Assembly (NCBI RefSeq): GCF_000524195.1
Contig: NW_020170565.1
Coordinates: forward strand, 32,721-96,720
Source of the DNA: Echinococcus granulosus
Taxonomy: Eukaryota; Platyhelminthes; Cestoda; Cyclophyllidea; Taeniidae
Reading direction: 5' to 3'
Length of the DNA stretch: 64,000 nt
Positions 48,700 through 63,500 of this stretch are shown piece by piece (within the stretch, counting starts at the first letter, position 1; each line of letters opens with the position of its first letter). The translations under genes were made by a program, and so were the position numbers. Under the pieces are notes generated by a model. It had not been told where the DNA came from, ran no database searches, and worked only from the letters and a program-made list of their open reading frames with translations.

Positions 48700-51600
48700 T
48701 AACATGCAAATTAATGCCTCCATCAAATGCGTTGCTTAGGATATTTCAAGTGACTTAGTAAAAGGTTTCTGAATTAAGTCCAATTTGCTTGACGCCATTC
48801 GCAGCCAGTAAAGCCGTTTTGTTGAACCAAATAGGCAAGAAAATCCAAAACATATCTTTAATGTTCTCTTGTTACATTTATATGTTTGCAAAAACTAAAA
48901 TGAAAATGATACCGCAATACTTGATAATGGGCACAAACCACTGTACTTGCTCGCAGTGTCTGGTATGATTAGACTGTTTTGAATTGCTCCTCATTCATTT
49001 CATTAGGGACCGCATTTGTGAGTGCAGATGGTTGTAGTTGACGACATGAAAATTGCTTTTTCGATCTACAGTAATTTGGCCTTTTCACACGAGTACCTTC
49101 AGAATTCATATTTTAGTGCAATATGCTGCTGATCAAAATACGGCAGATTCAGGGTTCTGCTTTTACTGCATGGAATGCTCTGCAAATAATGGAAATTGGG
49201 GTGCAATGAATGTGCACATGTGGTCAAGTCGTCCCTGTAGGCATTCCTCCATGTACCAAGCTTCATTCTCACCTTTCAGTTCGTAGATATATGGCCTAAC
49301 TTATTTAAATGGAGGAGGCAAAGGACTGATCCACTTAAAAATTATGAGTCTTCGACTATTTTTGTAATTAAACATTTGTTATTATAAAGCTGTACACTAT
49401 TGGTGCAAGATAATTCGTAATGTAAGGCTTGTTAGCTGTTACGAAATTGGATTCATTTGATTTTCAAATTAGTGTCAAATTGTAACCAGTTATCTGTTTA
49501 TTTAAAAATAAGTAGAGCTCGTAAAGTGTAATTTATTTTATCATTATTTGTATTTGTTTACGTTCTAGTTTCCTCCAACGCGATGTCTAGTGTTGTTACT
49601 TACCCCTCGCCCTCAAATATTTTGATATATATTTTATAATTAGCCACGGGTACAATAGCATGCGAATGCCTTACCATCGTATAAACTTCCTTTCACTTCA
49701 TTAGCCCTACATGTTTAGGACTCCAGTTATCCTTTTTAAAGTTTCTTATGGTTCCTAAAAAACGTGTTAGGATGAGTTTGGAGGGTGTTTGGAATCCCCA
49801 AGTGGGTCATTTATGTGTGAGTCCAAGTGTGATTAATGTCACATACTTCCTTAACACTCGATGGCTTTTAATTCTTTGCGTGCCTTAACATGTATAGAAC
49901 AAAGCCTGAAAGATGGCGATAGGGATGAGGAAAGGACTCTTTCTGCTTACCTCCAAAAAATTCATTGGACTTGACTGGAAAGGCTGCACTGCCACAAATT
50001 TGCATTTTATTAAACCTTATTTGTTAGCATTCAACAAGTCATTTCTAAAATTTAATCTTTGGTGTCTCAACAGCAAATACTTATGGTATTATGAACAGTA
50101 TGCAAAAGAATGCAGATGAGTTGTCCTACCTTGTAAAGTTATTCACTACCTAATTCTAAAGAGCAAAGGTACACCAAAATATTCACAGAAATGATTTTAC
50201 GCACAAGAGATAATCATATCGACTACGGATTTGTGGGCAGTTGGCCGGTTGACTTGCATGAGATTTAGGCCGCATTCGGATAAAACGATACTTCTACATA
50301 TGACATTAAATATCAATGATTTCTTAACAAGAAACATTTCAATGGGGCTTTTGAAGGCCACGAAATATGCCAAACACAGTAATAAGCGATAAGCGGAATG
50401 GTTTTAAACTTGACTCCATAAAAAACACTATAACCTCAAAAATCATTCCTTTGCATACTTACAACTGCTAAAAAGGATTTTCTCCAAGTTCCGGGTAAGG
50501 GTTAAAGCAGGACTGCTTCTTTTATTCTGCAGACTGATTGCTGTGCACTCAATTAAGTAGTTGCCGTAAATGGGTGATAACATGGAGAAGCCAATGTAAA
50601 AGCACAAGTGGATGGAAGTTATAATGTTACCGTCTTCTAGCAATGAAAAGAGCACGTGGCAAAATTATTGGGGCATGTTTTGAGCACTTCACCATATGTG
50701 CTATTCTTTTAACCCTGTCATTAAAGATCACATGCATTTTTTGTTAAAGGTCAGAAATTTGGTCACCTTCTCCACTGTCCAAGCCACGAATGAGCTTAAG
50801 GTGTCACTGTCACTAAGATGACACCACCTCAGTTAACATTACCGTTTAGCTGGAAGGTCAGAAAGCAAAGTTTTTCCAGCTGACTAGAAAAATTAGCAGT
50901 CTATACGAATTCTCCCTTTTAGACCTTGCCAATAGATATCGATAAGCTCTACTATCTTAGGTCATGTCCCAAATATGCCCAAGTCAGGAATTACGACGAA
51001 AATAAGCAGTTACTGCTGACGCTACGAAGGGCAAAGAGAACGTGTAGGCTTACCAAGATTTACTCCGATAAAAGCACTAAAAGTCCACTTTTGCAACTGG
51101 CATCAGTGAAGTGAATTGCAATTACCAGCTTACACACCACAATTTTACCTGACGAAAGTAAGAGCACATCCAGGCTTGGTAGAAATTCTCATCTACTTGG
51201 AGGAATGGTTTGCCAACACGATAGTATCAGGCGCAATCAGATAAAGGCAACTTATTACTGTCCCTTGTTTTCTTGATAATTAAAGTTAATTTTAAAAATT
51301 AATTATAAGGTTTTTGGGTTAGTAAATCGGCGGCCACAATGCACATAATATAAATTTTTGCTTAAGGAAGGATTTACCCTTATGTAACACCAAATATATG
51401 CATTTATTTGGGACGCCTGTACCTCATAACCGTTATCTGATTATCATCACGATAAATTATTAAGTAAATTGATGAGTGTACATGGGCAACTAATTAAGTA
51501 TTCGTCCTTTTGCCGATGTTCTGCAGTAGATTAATATTAGAAAGACTCGGCTTTTTGTGACAACGCTGAACTTAACAATTATTTGTGCGCATTTGTCACC

Positions 51601-54600
51601 TGGGAACATCGGTGAGCGTGGAGTACGAAGGCAGTGAAGCAGCCTTTTACAGAATAAGGTAGTTCAGCCGTGCGGACAGATCTGACTGTGATGAGATTAT
51701 ATTGTGTCTATGCAGAATGTTGTATTGGTACATTTCTACATTACAACCCAATTCATTATGGCATCGCTTCTTGTTTGTAGTAGTATAAAGTGAGGGTTTC
51801 CTTCCTAATGTTAATATTACCTAATGCGAAGTGAGTTGCTGATTATGTATGATCACAAAATGAAAATAGGGCACTAAGAATGGAGATCGAATGCAGGCTG
51901 TGAACGAATATCACACCAGAGCTGGAGAAGTGGTAAGTCTATACCCACCAACCAAAGCCACGGAAATGCTCAAACTTGAGACAATTGCAATTACTTTGCA
52001 TTCTATTCTACCAAGCAAACCGCACATGTCGCCAAGGATGCGCTTTTTATCAAAGTCGAGAGAGTAATTAGTTGGATGAAGGAGCACTTAACCTCTATAT
52101 AGTTCTTAATGTCAATGCTCCATTCTCACTATGTGATCCAACGTCACCAACTCTGGACATCGCATCAATTGATTGAGATGTCATTGTCGGGGCTTCTCAC
52201 TTTTCAGTATCGCTTGGCTGATCTATAATGCATTGCGGAAAACAAAAATGCAGTATTAGGCCACTTGATGAGACATAACTTACCTATACAAAAATACTCA
52301 CCCTACCATAGCTTGTAAATCATATGAGTAGCAACAGGGACTTTTAAATGGATTGTGCCGAACTGGACACCTTAGTGTCAGCGATAAATCCTACACAACG
52401 GATAAAGAATTTACTTTATGCGAAGACTGCTTAATAATCCTGCAAATGTTATGCGTTTTCACATGTTTAATCCGAGTAATTGGTGCAATTTAGTATTGGT
52501 AAAGTTGGGAAGTCTTAGTGGAGGACAATGCTGAACTACCTTTACTAACACGCTGGTTTTGCATTCTTAGAAAATGCATTGTGCTTGACATTAATAAATA
52601 AGCCAATGGTCCCAAAAGTGAATATTAGCAATCATATAATTTGTTAACCCCTTGCTAACCTGGGTGGGCAATTCGGTCTCCACAGGTTGTACTTCCATTC
52701 TGCGGCATGATCGTCATCCTGTGTTGATCGACTTCTCGCTCTTGTGTTGCCTAATAATGTATTTTTATTCATTAAGCTTAATCTTAATGCGGTTTCAGCC
52801 AGGACTCTTGATACTACAGCCTTTTTGCTTTAATGGGAAGAAGATAATGTGACGTCTACTTGTTGCACATTTGGCTGGCCTTAACGTATAGCCGCAAATG
52901 CGGCGTGATGGTGATCGCGACTAAAATCAAAGCACCAGTGATAATTTTGTATCCAACTTTTGAAGAGCATTTCTTTCGTTAGCTTAACATTGTAGAGATT
53001 TATAAATTTTCTATGTAATTGGCTGCTTTGATGGAAAGGTAGTAATTAAGATTCTGTGAAATAGACAAACAGGGAGAAAGCATCCGTTGTAAAGCAATTT
53101 GCTATAAATTTGAGATTCAAGCTGAATGCGCTAAATTGCTTAACATGTTTAGTGCCATAGGCTGTTAGCAGGCAAGACGCAGCATTTACTAGGATTTACT
53201 CGAGGCAATTACTTGCAGTATAAGCAGTCAAAGTGAAGATTAGCAATCGCTTTTGCTGAATTTATTTCAGCTAATGGAAATGGCAAAGAGAACTCAATTA
53301 AAGGTATTTATTTATTAAACAAAATCAAATCATTTGTGACCAAGCTTTAAAAACAAAGTTAATGTTCAACTTCTGGAAATTATCAAATCGAATAATAGAA
53401 CCCAGTTGAACCATAAGAGCAGACAAGCGCTTGGTCTAAGTGATGGCTTAGAAGCGTGCCTGCATCTGTCACGATTGCAATGCCTTTAATGTTTTACAAA
53501 ATGCTGACATAAATTTTGGAATAATTTGTAAGGAGGTAATGGATGTGATGTCCCTGATCTCCTAATCGCCTTTCAGACTAACAGTATGATTATCATTTTT
53601 CTGCGGAATAGAATCGACATGCATGCCTAAGAACAAATGAAAATCACTGGAAATTATAAGCAAAAAATATGTGGGTATGGCTGTCCGGTATGCTTAGACG
53701 ACTTTTAACTTTGTAGTAAAGTTAATGTTTGCAGTACCTAATCATCATGTGTTTATAGCTGTAAAGTTACTTTTTTATAAGCTAACATTAGCCATTAGCC
53801 ATAATAATAAGCCAAATTTAGTGTTCCCCACGGTTTCTTAGATATTTGCTTTTTCACGCTAACTTAGGCCAAGTGTATAAGCATAAAATGAAAGATAACT
53901 TGTTGCTTGCTGAATGATGCTTACTCTCAATAACCAACTAACAGTGTTTTGCAATTTATGAATTTAGCTGTTGTCAGTGTTTTAAATCTGTTTAAATATC
54001 CGCTCTGATAGGTTTGCTGTCAATTACTAAATGTGCAATGATGCGTTACAGAACGTTTCTCCTTGTGCTGAAACATCTAGTATATATGTGCACTATGGCA
54101 TTTCCAATTGAAGACTTAAGGTAACTATTACTTGATTTCTTGCTTTCAATCATTCCACAATATCATTTCCTGCAGCTAACCAAATTATTAATATTTTTCA
54201 AGTGTCAAAGAAACGTCGCCAACTCTGTAAGACGAATCATGTATGCTTGGAAACAATAACTCCATGGAAGTAAATATTGTGCAAAAGTTATTTTCTGAAT
54301 TAACGAACACACGAGTGAAAAACTCGTCAACAAGTTGTTGCCTCAGCGATCAATCTACCACTCGAAAGTTTTTAGTCAATGAACACTGGAATACGTAAGG
54401 AAACAGTAACACAGAACTCAGCTTATTACTCACAATAAACCTCCATATTTTTTTATTTTGCTATTTTGTTCGATTTAAAGACGTTAGTTTCTTTGTCTTG
54501 CTATTTGCTAATGTTTCTTCATTTCTGAAACATGGGCGACATAGTGGACTTTTTAGAGTGGGATAACGTATTACGATTTGAATGTCACTTCTCAGCTAAT

Positions 54601-57600
54601 TGTAAATGGTTAGCATATCATAAAATCGCCAAGAATGAACCGATCCTTTGCATCCTCACTTATAGTGTGCTATTTATCAGGACATCTGTTACTTAATGTC
54701 AAATAAGTCTGTAACGTAAATATCTCACTGCATGCACACCATGCTAAAAGTGTTACTTACGTTACTGCATACCTATACTTCCTATTCTTATATTATGAGA
54801 AGTTTTGTGCACCTCTAAATTTAAATTATATTCGAGCACGCTATCATTGATCTCTTTTTCATTAAAGCCGGCAAAGTGCCGTAGATTTTAATAATACATC
54901 GCAGAGTCAGTTTAACTGCGTAATATGCAATAGGGATTTTAACTGTAAGATTAATAATTGTTGATTATGTCCAAAAACATCATGATGCACACTATGTCGT
55001 TCAAAAGCAAAAGTATATTTTATGGGAAACGCAGATTGTTAGTTGGTATTCGATTGCACGGATTACAGTGTAAATGGCAATTACTACGAGTTGGTACATT
55101 TAAAAAATTGCTTATTTAATTGTCACGGGCCATTAGGCCATGCTAAGGCTGCAGCGTCCATTACAAATTACGTACGCACAAATGTGACAATTGAGCGGCT
55201 TGCAAGTGACTGCGCTACGCAATAAAATAAACTCAAATTTCGGAAAACACAGAAAATGCAGCATCGTTTAAGTTTTGTCAATCAGAATGCATTTTTAAAT
55301 TGAATAACTTAGTTGTAAAAATACCGCATGTAAATCACTACGCTTTGTCAAAGCATTTGAAGATGGCAGATATCTCTTTCAGATTTTTATTGTAAGGTCA
55401 TGTCTTTGGTAAGATGGTCAAAAATACACGTTTAACTAAACCTAACATAATGAGTTTTATGTAATAGACCAAGGTGCAGATGTCAGTATTGACTACCAGA
55501 AATAGGAGAGCCAAATTCACAGCAGAAAATCACGTTAACTTCTGACTGGCATATAAAGCATATGGCATTAATGGCAGATGAGTGCGTTTCTGAAAAAGCT
55601 AATTGTAAACTACCTTGTGTTCTTCGGCCTAGATTGGAATGGACAGCAAAAGACGATCATTACAGGTCAACGCATTTATTTCGGCAAAGCTTTAAATACT
55701 CTAATTTTGCACAATATCTTAGCTACACCTATACACCTTCCTCTACTTTTGATTATTTACACGGAAGATGGGACAAAAATGCCTGTGCAAATATTGCTAA
55801 CCTCTGCATTTTCGTTTTACTTTCACTTTCGTTTGGCTCACACACTGTAAAATAGTGACAAGTTTAATCATATAAATCGGTGCGATCTGGAAAATCCCGG
55901 CCTTTCTTTTCACATCGCTGCTTCGACTAGTTGCCTCACCCTATGCTGATCAAAAGCGCTGATCTATCACAAGTGTGAATGTACATGAATGGATTTATTC
56001 ACAACTCTCACAAAAAGTCGTCTTCACAGTACCATTCCGTCACGTTTCACGAGTTAAGCACCCGCACAGCATAAAGACGCATTGAACGTAGAAATGCCAT
56101 TGGGAACCACGGAATGAGCTCCACTACACCTAGGACCTTTACCTAGCGATACAAGGTGGTTATTGCTAATTTTAGGCAATGAAAACATTCTGCAAACATT
56201 CGCAAATTTAGGAGAGGGTGATAGTTAATACCGTAAACATGGCAGGATCTATGTGGAAAACCATAAACGAAATTATGTCACTAAATTGACTTCTTTTTTC
56301 TCTCTTAAATTCACCTCCAGTTGCAAGGCTTCCCATTCCATAAAAACCTCCTTAATTATGTAAGTAATGTAATGAATCAATGGAGTTTGATGTAGTGATA
56401 TATTGTTCAATACCATTTCCTCATGATCCAAAAAATGCACCAGGAGCTTCAAATCAGTAGCGTTTTACCTTGGAGGAATATCATCGCAAAATTGCAACAT
56501 CGGCCTTGCAAGTAATCACAAACAATAGGATCAACTTCAGGTGAGTTATTCAAAGATAAATAGTCATAAGAGGAAGGCGAAGGGAGGTTAGCATAAATAT
56601 GCACGTTTTCTGTTCAACATAATAATAACGGAGCAACTTTCTTGTCTTTTAATCACGTTACATCCTAAAAATGAATACAAATGAGAATTCATTCACCCAA
56701 GTCAGAGGTATTTCTCTAGGATGCCTTACAGTCTTAGAAGCAGAGTTAGGAGCGCTAAGCAAATGAATCAAATTGCAAATTTCAAACATTATAATTTAGG
56801 GATCCTTGCTCCATAAAGAATATTGGTCGGTGGCAATTAATTCCTTTGATGTGATTATCGTACAATAAATAATTTTGGACATTTTTTGGTCCTGCGTAAA
56901 CCAATGCCTCCTAAGTTAAGTTTGAAGGAGGTAATAATAGGTACTTCAACATAACAGTCACCCGGAATCTGTCCAACAAAGATTTCATAAAATTCGCAAA
57001 GGCGCTTTCTAAAAACACAACACTATAAATGCAACTTGACAGAAATCAGTTAAGAAATTGCGCCTACGAGGGTTTCAACTCATTGTCTGTTGAGTAACAC
57101 CCATGCTTCTCTTACTGTCACGTCAAATTTTAATTTAAAGAGCATAAAATTTGAACACATTTTGGGCTTTGCGATACAATGACAAAAAGTCTCACCGTCT
57201 TCGGTGCTTTCTAAATCCAAAATATTCCTTACTCCTATTTACCAAAGTATTTATTGAGTCCCTGTATCCTGCCAGCTACCTTTCTGATAATAGCCATAAC
57301 AATCACATGTGCTGATACAGCTCATTCTCCCCCACGACCCACACAGGCTTCTTCACTTTGGCATGTCCTCCATTGTTTGAAGTGTGTCAGATGCCTGTAC
57401 AAATGTCTACTTGTCTGCCTACTTAATTTCAAAATATCAGTCAAATTTAACAGCGGACTAAATGTGGTGTCATATACTTTCCCTAACTAAAGTAATTCGC
57501 ATCGGGTTTATGCATTTCCACTCAGTACCCAAAATTTATAACTGATGCAAAGCTTATATTTTGTGGATTACTCCTTAGCCAAAGTGGAACTAGGATAATG

Positions 57601-58650
57601 TGCATATGTCAAAAGGAAAGTTTATGCTAATTCACTTTGTAGGAAGTTGACGTAAATTTGTCGCGCGTTCCCTAAAAGTGTGTTCAGGTGGACAGGCTTG
57701 ACACCACTATCAAAGCGTTGGCCCTCATTCGTGTTTACTTTGTATAATTTAATCATCAGATGTAAGAGACACGCATTTGATTTTACTTGCATCATGTTTT
57801 ATATTTATTGCTCTAATTTTTCTCTGATCATTGCGTCATCTCTTCACTTCGGCAATCTTGAAGTGAGAGTTGATGATTTTTGGGGTATTGCATCTTTTCT
57901 CATATCATGATGATCTAAAGTTGTGCAAAAGGACGAATTTTAGTATGGAGCACAAGGGCTGATGAGCGGCAAGCGTTTCCCAAAGGCCACAGCGCGGAGC
58001 AGAAGTGTAGTATTTGGGGCCTCAGGCCTGCATGTCATTCAACACATGGCTAGACTACACATCAAGTCACCACAGTATCGTACCAACGTTGAGTGATTTT
58101 GGTGTCAGTTTGTCTAAACTAAGGAAACCATGACAATAAGTTCAAAAAATTTACATTGTATAAATTCATATACCAAAACTTAAAAACAATTGGCATTATG
58201 TAGTTTACTAGGGTATGTATGCTTTACTAACTTACCTTAAGCTAATTAAGACTGTATTTTAAGGATTTGGCTGCAATGAACGGATTTCATACTTGCAGTG
58301 CTTAAGGATGTCACACTACTAATTAACCTAGCCATTACCTCTCCCATTTCCAACAATTTGCTTTCAGTAGTCGGCATCAAGTATGGTCAAGAGGAGTGAT
58401 GTATGTGTATATGAAGCGGTTTTGGTTCTGCTCATCTGTGTGTATCAAGATTTAACAATGTGCTCATCTTGTTGATTCAGGTAAAGGTCACTTTTACTTG
58501 ATTTGTGCAGTTACACTCTCAACTTATCCAAAATGCCGGATGATGCCCGTAATTCACCGAACAATCCACTGCGCTGCCATAAAGCAAAAATCTCAGAGAA
58601 GTGCAATTTATGCACTATATAAATATATTTTTTCCCAAAAATTTGATAGG
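48700..58650. other. No gene recognised
   Basis: About 10 kb of AT-rich DNA with unusually few long frames. The pair of overlapping frames at 55562-55855 is the most open part (90 and 97 codons), one of them hydrophobic, but neither has a motif I recognise. The stretch may be intergenic or intronic to the otopetrin gene's neighbours. Confidence 0.45.
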
Positions 58651-58908
58651 TCACCTAAGAGATGCAGTGCCGTAGAATCGGTAGGTGCAACTCCATACAT
58701 CAGCGAGACAGACAGTGGAATGAAAATGGAAGAAGACAATAAGTGGAAGAGCGACATTTATGATGAACTTCCAGAGGAGTTCATTGTAGTGCGTCATGTA
58801 GAGAGGATGGGTGGCGGCATGTTTAAACTCGAAAGTCTTCAATATCCACATGGCCAGGTTGAGAATGAGGAGAAAAGTGATCATGGTACGACCCGGTTTC
58901 TCAGCCAG
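58651..58908 (-). CDS. Otopetrin-family proton channel, C-terminal exon
   Basis: 258 nt on the minus strand, opening in phase 0 at acceptor CTCGGACTAG and ending at TGA. It reads LAEKPGRTMITFLLILNLAM then WILKTFEFKHAA, and LLWKFIINVALPLIVFFHFH then STVCLADVWSCTYRF. The PGR then a TFLL.LN..MW membrane helix, and the final helix followed by FHS.VCLADVW, match the last two membrane segments of invertebrate otopetrins, which are proton-selective channels of the plasma membrane. An AG|GTGACC near the end could alternatively be a donor. The rest of the protein (10 more membrane segments) must lie upstream on this strand, above 58.9 kb, and was not found. The 158-codon plus-strand frame 58498-58974 is its shadow. 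Confidence 0.75.
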   Translation of the reverse strand: MAEKPGRTMITFLLILNLAMWILKTFEFKHAATHPLYMTHYNELLWKFIINVALPLIVFFHFHSTVCLADVWSCTYRFYGTASLR

Positions 58909-60572
58909 CTAGTCCGAGGTAGCACCTTGTCGCCGCAAGGCTTCCACAATAAGCAGCACCTTCATATGTGGTGATAGTGGATTATTTACAAGTAAGAAAA
59001 TACGTTAATTCGGGTTTGACAGCATATGAAAAAATTTGAACTTCAACTTACTCGATGGGTTTTGATTGTGAAGCTGTCTTAAGGAATACCTGACAATGAG
59101 ATGTTTGTCCTGCTTTCATTTGATTTATGATGAACACAAATGCGATTGGTAAAAATGCATTTGTTTGCAGTAAACAATTTCTACTTCAAAACGACCATCT
59201 GTTACATGCAATATCCTTTTTCAAATTTTTAGGGTGGTTCACTTTTGCAATTTGATTTGCATTCTATGCATTAAAGCTTTGTCTTTGGTGTCTGGTAAAG
59301 TCCAAAATTACTCACTTACGAACTTAGGTGCATTAAAGCAAACCCGGCACGTGTCGACATCCAAGTATTTAACTGATGAGGTGAAGTCTCAATTTTCCTT
59401 TTACAATGCCCTGATGGAATCGGTAGAAGTGACTCTTAAATCCAATTTACTGACATGTGGTGGATAGTAGGTGTTTTTGCAGGTTCTCTAACGTGAATGT
59501 CATCATTGGACTACAATGATGTGAATGTGGTACATTAATGGCAGTTTCCGTGCTTTTGACCCAAGACAATGCACAAAGTGAACTTTGCTTACGTTTTTAA
59601 AGGGGAGGTCACTCAGAGCATGACGTGGAAGGCAAGGGTTATTCAGGGATGAAAAACTTGTGACTTATTTCGAAAAAATTTTTTTGGCATAGCATTTGAC
59701 CTCAGAAGTGCTTGTCCATGTGGAATCACAGGTTTTTGTTTCAAAGTTACATCTTCCCTTATTTATGTATTTGATTAGTTAATGAGAAGGCCACATTTCC
59801 ACACCTGCGAATTCAGCTTGGTTAAAGTATTACTATCTAGGATCAAATTTAGTGCACAAGAGATCCAAGTAACACGGTTAGTAATATATGTAAAGATAAA
59901 TTATTAAGTTAACAACTATAATTTAGGAAAATTTGCTTAGGTGCACCGTTTAAGAACCATTTTCCAAAACGGCTGTTTTGAGCCTTATTTGAAATATTCT
60001 TCACTGCTTGCAATGAATATTTTCATTACCCATGCAGATTCCCTTAATTTATTGTAGAAATAACAAGACTTCACATAGCGCCGTCTTTGAGGCCTTAGGG
60101 CGCACGGAAATTTATTACTCGACTAACAAATGAGCATCACAAGGCTGGAATGTCGCCTAATTCAGATTGTTAGGCACTTTAATTAATGCTAGCGTCTTGG
60201 TGTCATCAGATCCTAAATTTCTTTTGCACACAGTAAAGTGAGCAAAACAATTAATGAAATCCAAAATACGTTATATAACTAAACTTATTTAATGTTTTGG
60301 CTGATAGTTCAGCTTTGCATTTATCTACACGGTCAAATAAGATGCTAGAAAGTGGACGAATTCTTGATGGCATCAAGTTCTGGCCAGCCAGCAGTAGGAT
60401 GTCCCTATCAGTAGTGCAATTTTCTCAAATCTTATGTAAGTAGAGGATGCTAAAGAATGTGGCGAAGGCATACTATAAGCACTTGAGTTTAGCCTTAACG
60501 TGTGGAACAAGTTCGGCACATTTCGATTTGGTTTTCCATTGTTAGATTTGCGAAAAGACTCAGGCAGCAAGT
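58909..60572. other. No further exon recognised
   Basis: Upstream exons of the minus-strand otopetrin gene should begin here, but no reading frame with otopetrin-like helices was found before the duplicated unit starts at 60573. The longest minus-strand frame (60373-60570, 65 codons) does not look like this family. Either the introns are long or the locus is broken by the junction at 60573. Confidence 0.4.
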
Positions 60573-63500
60573 CACGTCAACGTCCCATTGGTAGCCGAAC
60601 CTTTACCACCTCGAGTCGTGTATATTCAAACTGTCTAATGTTGCAGAAGAAGCAAACCAGTTTACCAGTGGAGAGAGGCATACTTAAGTACCCTTTCAGC
60701 AGCCAATACTGCTGTATCCGCATCCTACAAATACAATATACTCTACCAACATGGCTACTGCACCAACCTGGAGATTGCAACTGTAATCATGCAATTGTGA
60801 AAAGTCTTCCAGAAAAGGGTTAACGGCAAATTTTCTCCAAAAACACAGTAAAGTCATCAAAACACAGGTTGCACCACAACAACTCCTAAGTTGAGCAAGT
60901 GCACTTTCAAATTTGGTGTTCTTCACTGATCCCTCGATGCCTATCACATTCGACACCATAGACATACACTCATGTTCTATTTAAGGCCTAGACCGTTATT
61001 GCAACTAAATAAAACCTATTGTTGACAATTTTTCACTTTTTTAACAAATGAAGCCTATCTAGGCAAAATCCTATCGTTGTTAAAGTCCGCAAAGAACCCA
61101 CCTTACCGACAGATAATATGCTGAAATACACGCGATGACCTTGAAAGTGGCAAAATATACTAACCGTTGCTCATTTAAGACTTATTTAGCTTAACAAGTT
61201 TTCTAGAGTTCAAAAAGCAGCTTAGACCTTTTTACCAAAAGATTTTTCAATCTTGGTCTGCTGGAATGCATGAGTATTATAAATCAATCATTGTCGTATG
61301 GGATATATTAGCAAACTGATTTCTAAAATGAAAAAGCAAAACACAGAACCCCTTTTTATTGAAAAGTGTGCATTGTGTGATTTTAAAAGGAAAGGGGCCT
61401 CTTGATTTATATAGGTGACAGAAATATCATTAATGTATTGTAGCACCTTCCTCAGTTTTCTCCCCCTTCCCGGCCTTCGTACCCATGTAAGGGACAGCTT
61501 GATTTAATAAGACATGTTTTTAATTCAGGGGTAATTTGAAATAGCATTGATATGGGAAAGTTGGGGTTATAAGCTTTTCTCTGCCTCGATGAATTCTGAC
61601 CACTCCCCCATTACGAGCTTAAAGTTTTCAAATCGCTTCTCAACTTAGAGGTCCATTTTAACCACATGAGTGTTTCATAGCTCCCTCGTCTTTTTAGCAC
61701 CGTGCCCAGTGCTACCATTATAAGTTGTCGTTAAACATGCCATTAAGTGCATTTTATTCTTCCATTAGTGCGCAAATCTCATCTTCTTATGCAAGCGGTG
61801 GTGTACCTTTGTAGGAAGCATCATGATGTCATGAACGGTTATTGGCTGTGCATAGTTATGCGTTGCAGACGAGGTAGTTTGTGGGTGGGAGAGCCTTTGC
61901 CAAGGGTGATAAAACTCACGGCATAGTCCAGGTGGGAGAATTGTTCTGTATATTTGCACTAAGTGTCCTTCTTGGTAGACGCTAATCCGTCTGTGTTTTT
62001 AGTGATATTGTAGCGTCCCAAGACTTCTCTGAAGACGAAAGAAGATATAATGCTCGAGCAGAATATATATACTAGTACAAAAAAGGTATTTGGGCTGCTG
62101 GCGTAGCTTGAAGGCCAGCCCACCGGCACTATACATAGGCCCAGTCAAAAGTGGCTTCTCGCCAATACGGAGGGAAAAGCAACCATCGTATTACAATATT
62201 TCCCCTGCCTAAAATGAGAAAGTCGTTAGTGCAGACGTAGGATGATACCATTTTTATGCCTCCTTTTAGATAGGGTATGCAAGCGGGGGTGTAGTTGGTT
62301 GATACTCTTTTGTTTAGAAAGGAGATATCAGAAAACACCCACACTTTACTCCCTGTGATCATCTTAACCGTTGAAACGCCAGTTGATATGGGAACTGTAG
62401 CTGTGTACGCTAGGAAAATACGTCCTACACTTATGTCCCAGACTTCCATTTGTGCATCCTTGGTGTAAGCTTTTAGTAGTTTAATCAGAGTGCAGTTTGC
62501 TCTACTCACCTGTGCATTGCCTTGCGGATGCCCAGGTGCTCCACATGTCTTTGAGATGAGGAAGGTCTTGAATAATCCCGTAATAATTCGACTTCCGAAT
62601 TCTGAGCCTTCATTTCTATGAACAGATTTGGGCACTCTATGCTGACAAATAGACCTACCGACGAAACCAAAGGCAATCATTTCTGCATCTTGTGTCCTCA
62701 TGGGTTCTGCCTCGGCTACATTCGTGAAATAGTCTACCATAACCAGAGTATATCGGTTTCTTCTCTTGGCGGGTGGCAGTGGGTCCATGACGTCTATACC
62801 TACCCTTACCTCTGGAAACCCAGTGGGCATGGGCTGACGTGCTGCGATCACTGTGAGGTATGGACCCTTGAAAGAACTGCAAGTAGAACAGGCCCAGCAG
62901 GAATCAAGTATGTCTCGGGAGAGCGAAGGCCACCGATATCTTTTGCTTGAGGCACCTGGCATCTTCTTTATACCCACATCGCCCAGATGCACATGCAACT
63001 TTTGGATTCCTTCTTGTACTAATGAGTCTGGGTCTACAAGGCCCTTAGAAGAACCTACATTTATTTAATACCGCAAAACCCTAGTCTCTAGAGAGAGCCC
63101 TGCGCCATTCTTGCCTTATATGTCTGTCCACCATGGTGGAAGAGGTCATTTCTTGCACTGCGGGCTTATAAGAGTATGTGAGGGAAGTCTCACATACCAG
63201 AACACTTTTTCGAATTGGTTCTTTTTAAATTTTTAATGTTATTTTGGAGTTGCGCCTAAGACTATGGCACGCACAACAACACCTTTTTTGGCCTGACCTG
63301 GTTTACTAGCTGGAGCTTCCGCATTACCATGCACATTCCCCTCTCTCTATGTTCTCTGAAGCTGCATTTTTGCGGTTCTTTCTATTAATGTGCAGCTGAA
63401 AGGTCTATCACCTTCACTGTTTAAACCTGGTAAGCGTCTAATAACCCATTCTCATTGTGAATTTCCTCGTCATCGGGTAGTACCTGATGGTAGCTTAGAG

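Noticed and set aside
58498..58974. 158-codon plus-strand open frame
   Set aside because: It overlaps the minus-strand otopetrin exon, which has a clear family signature; the plus frame is a shadow.
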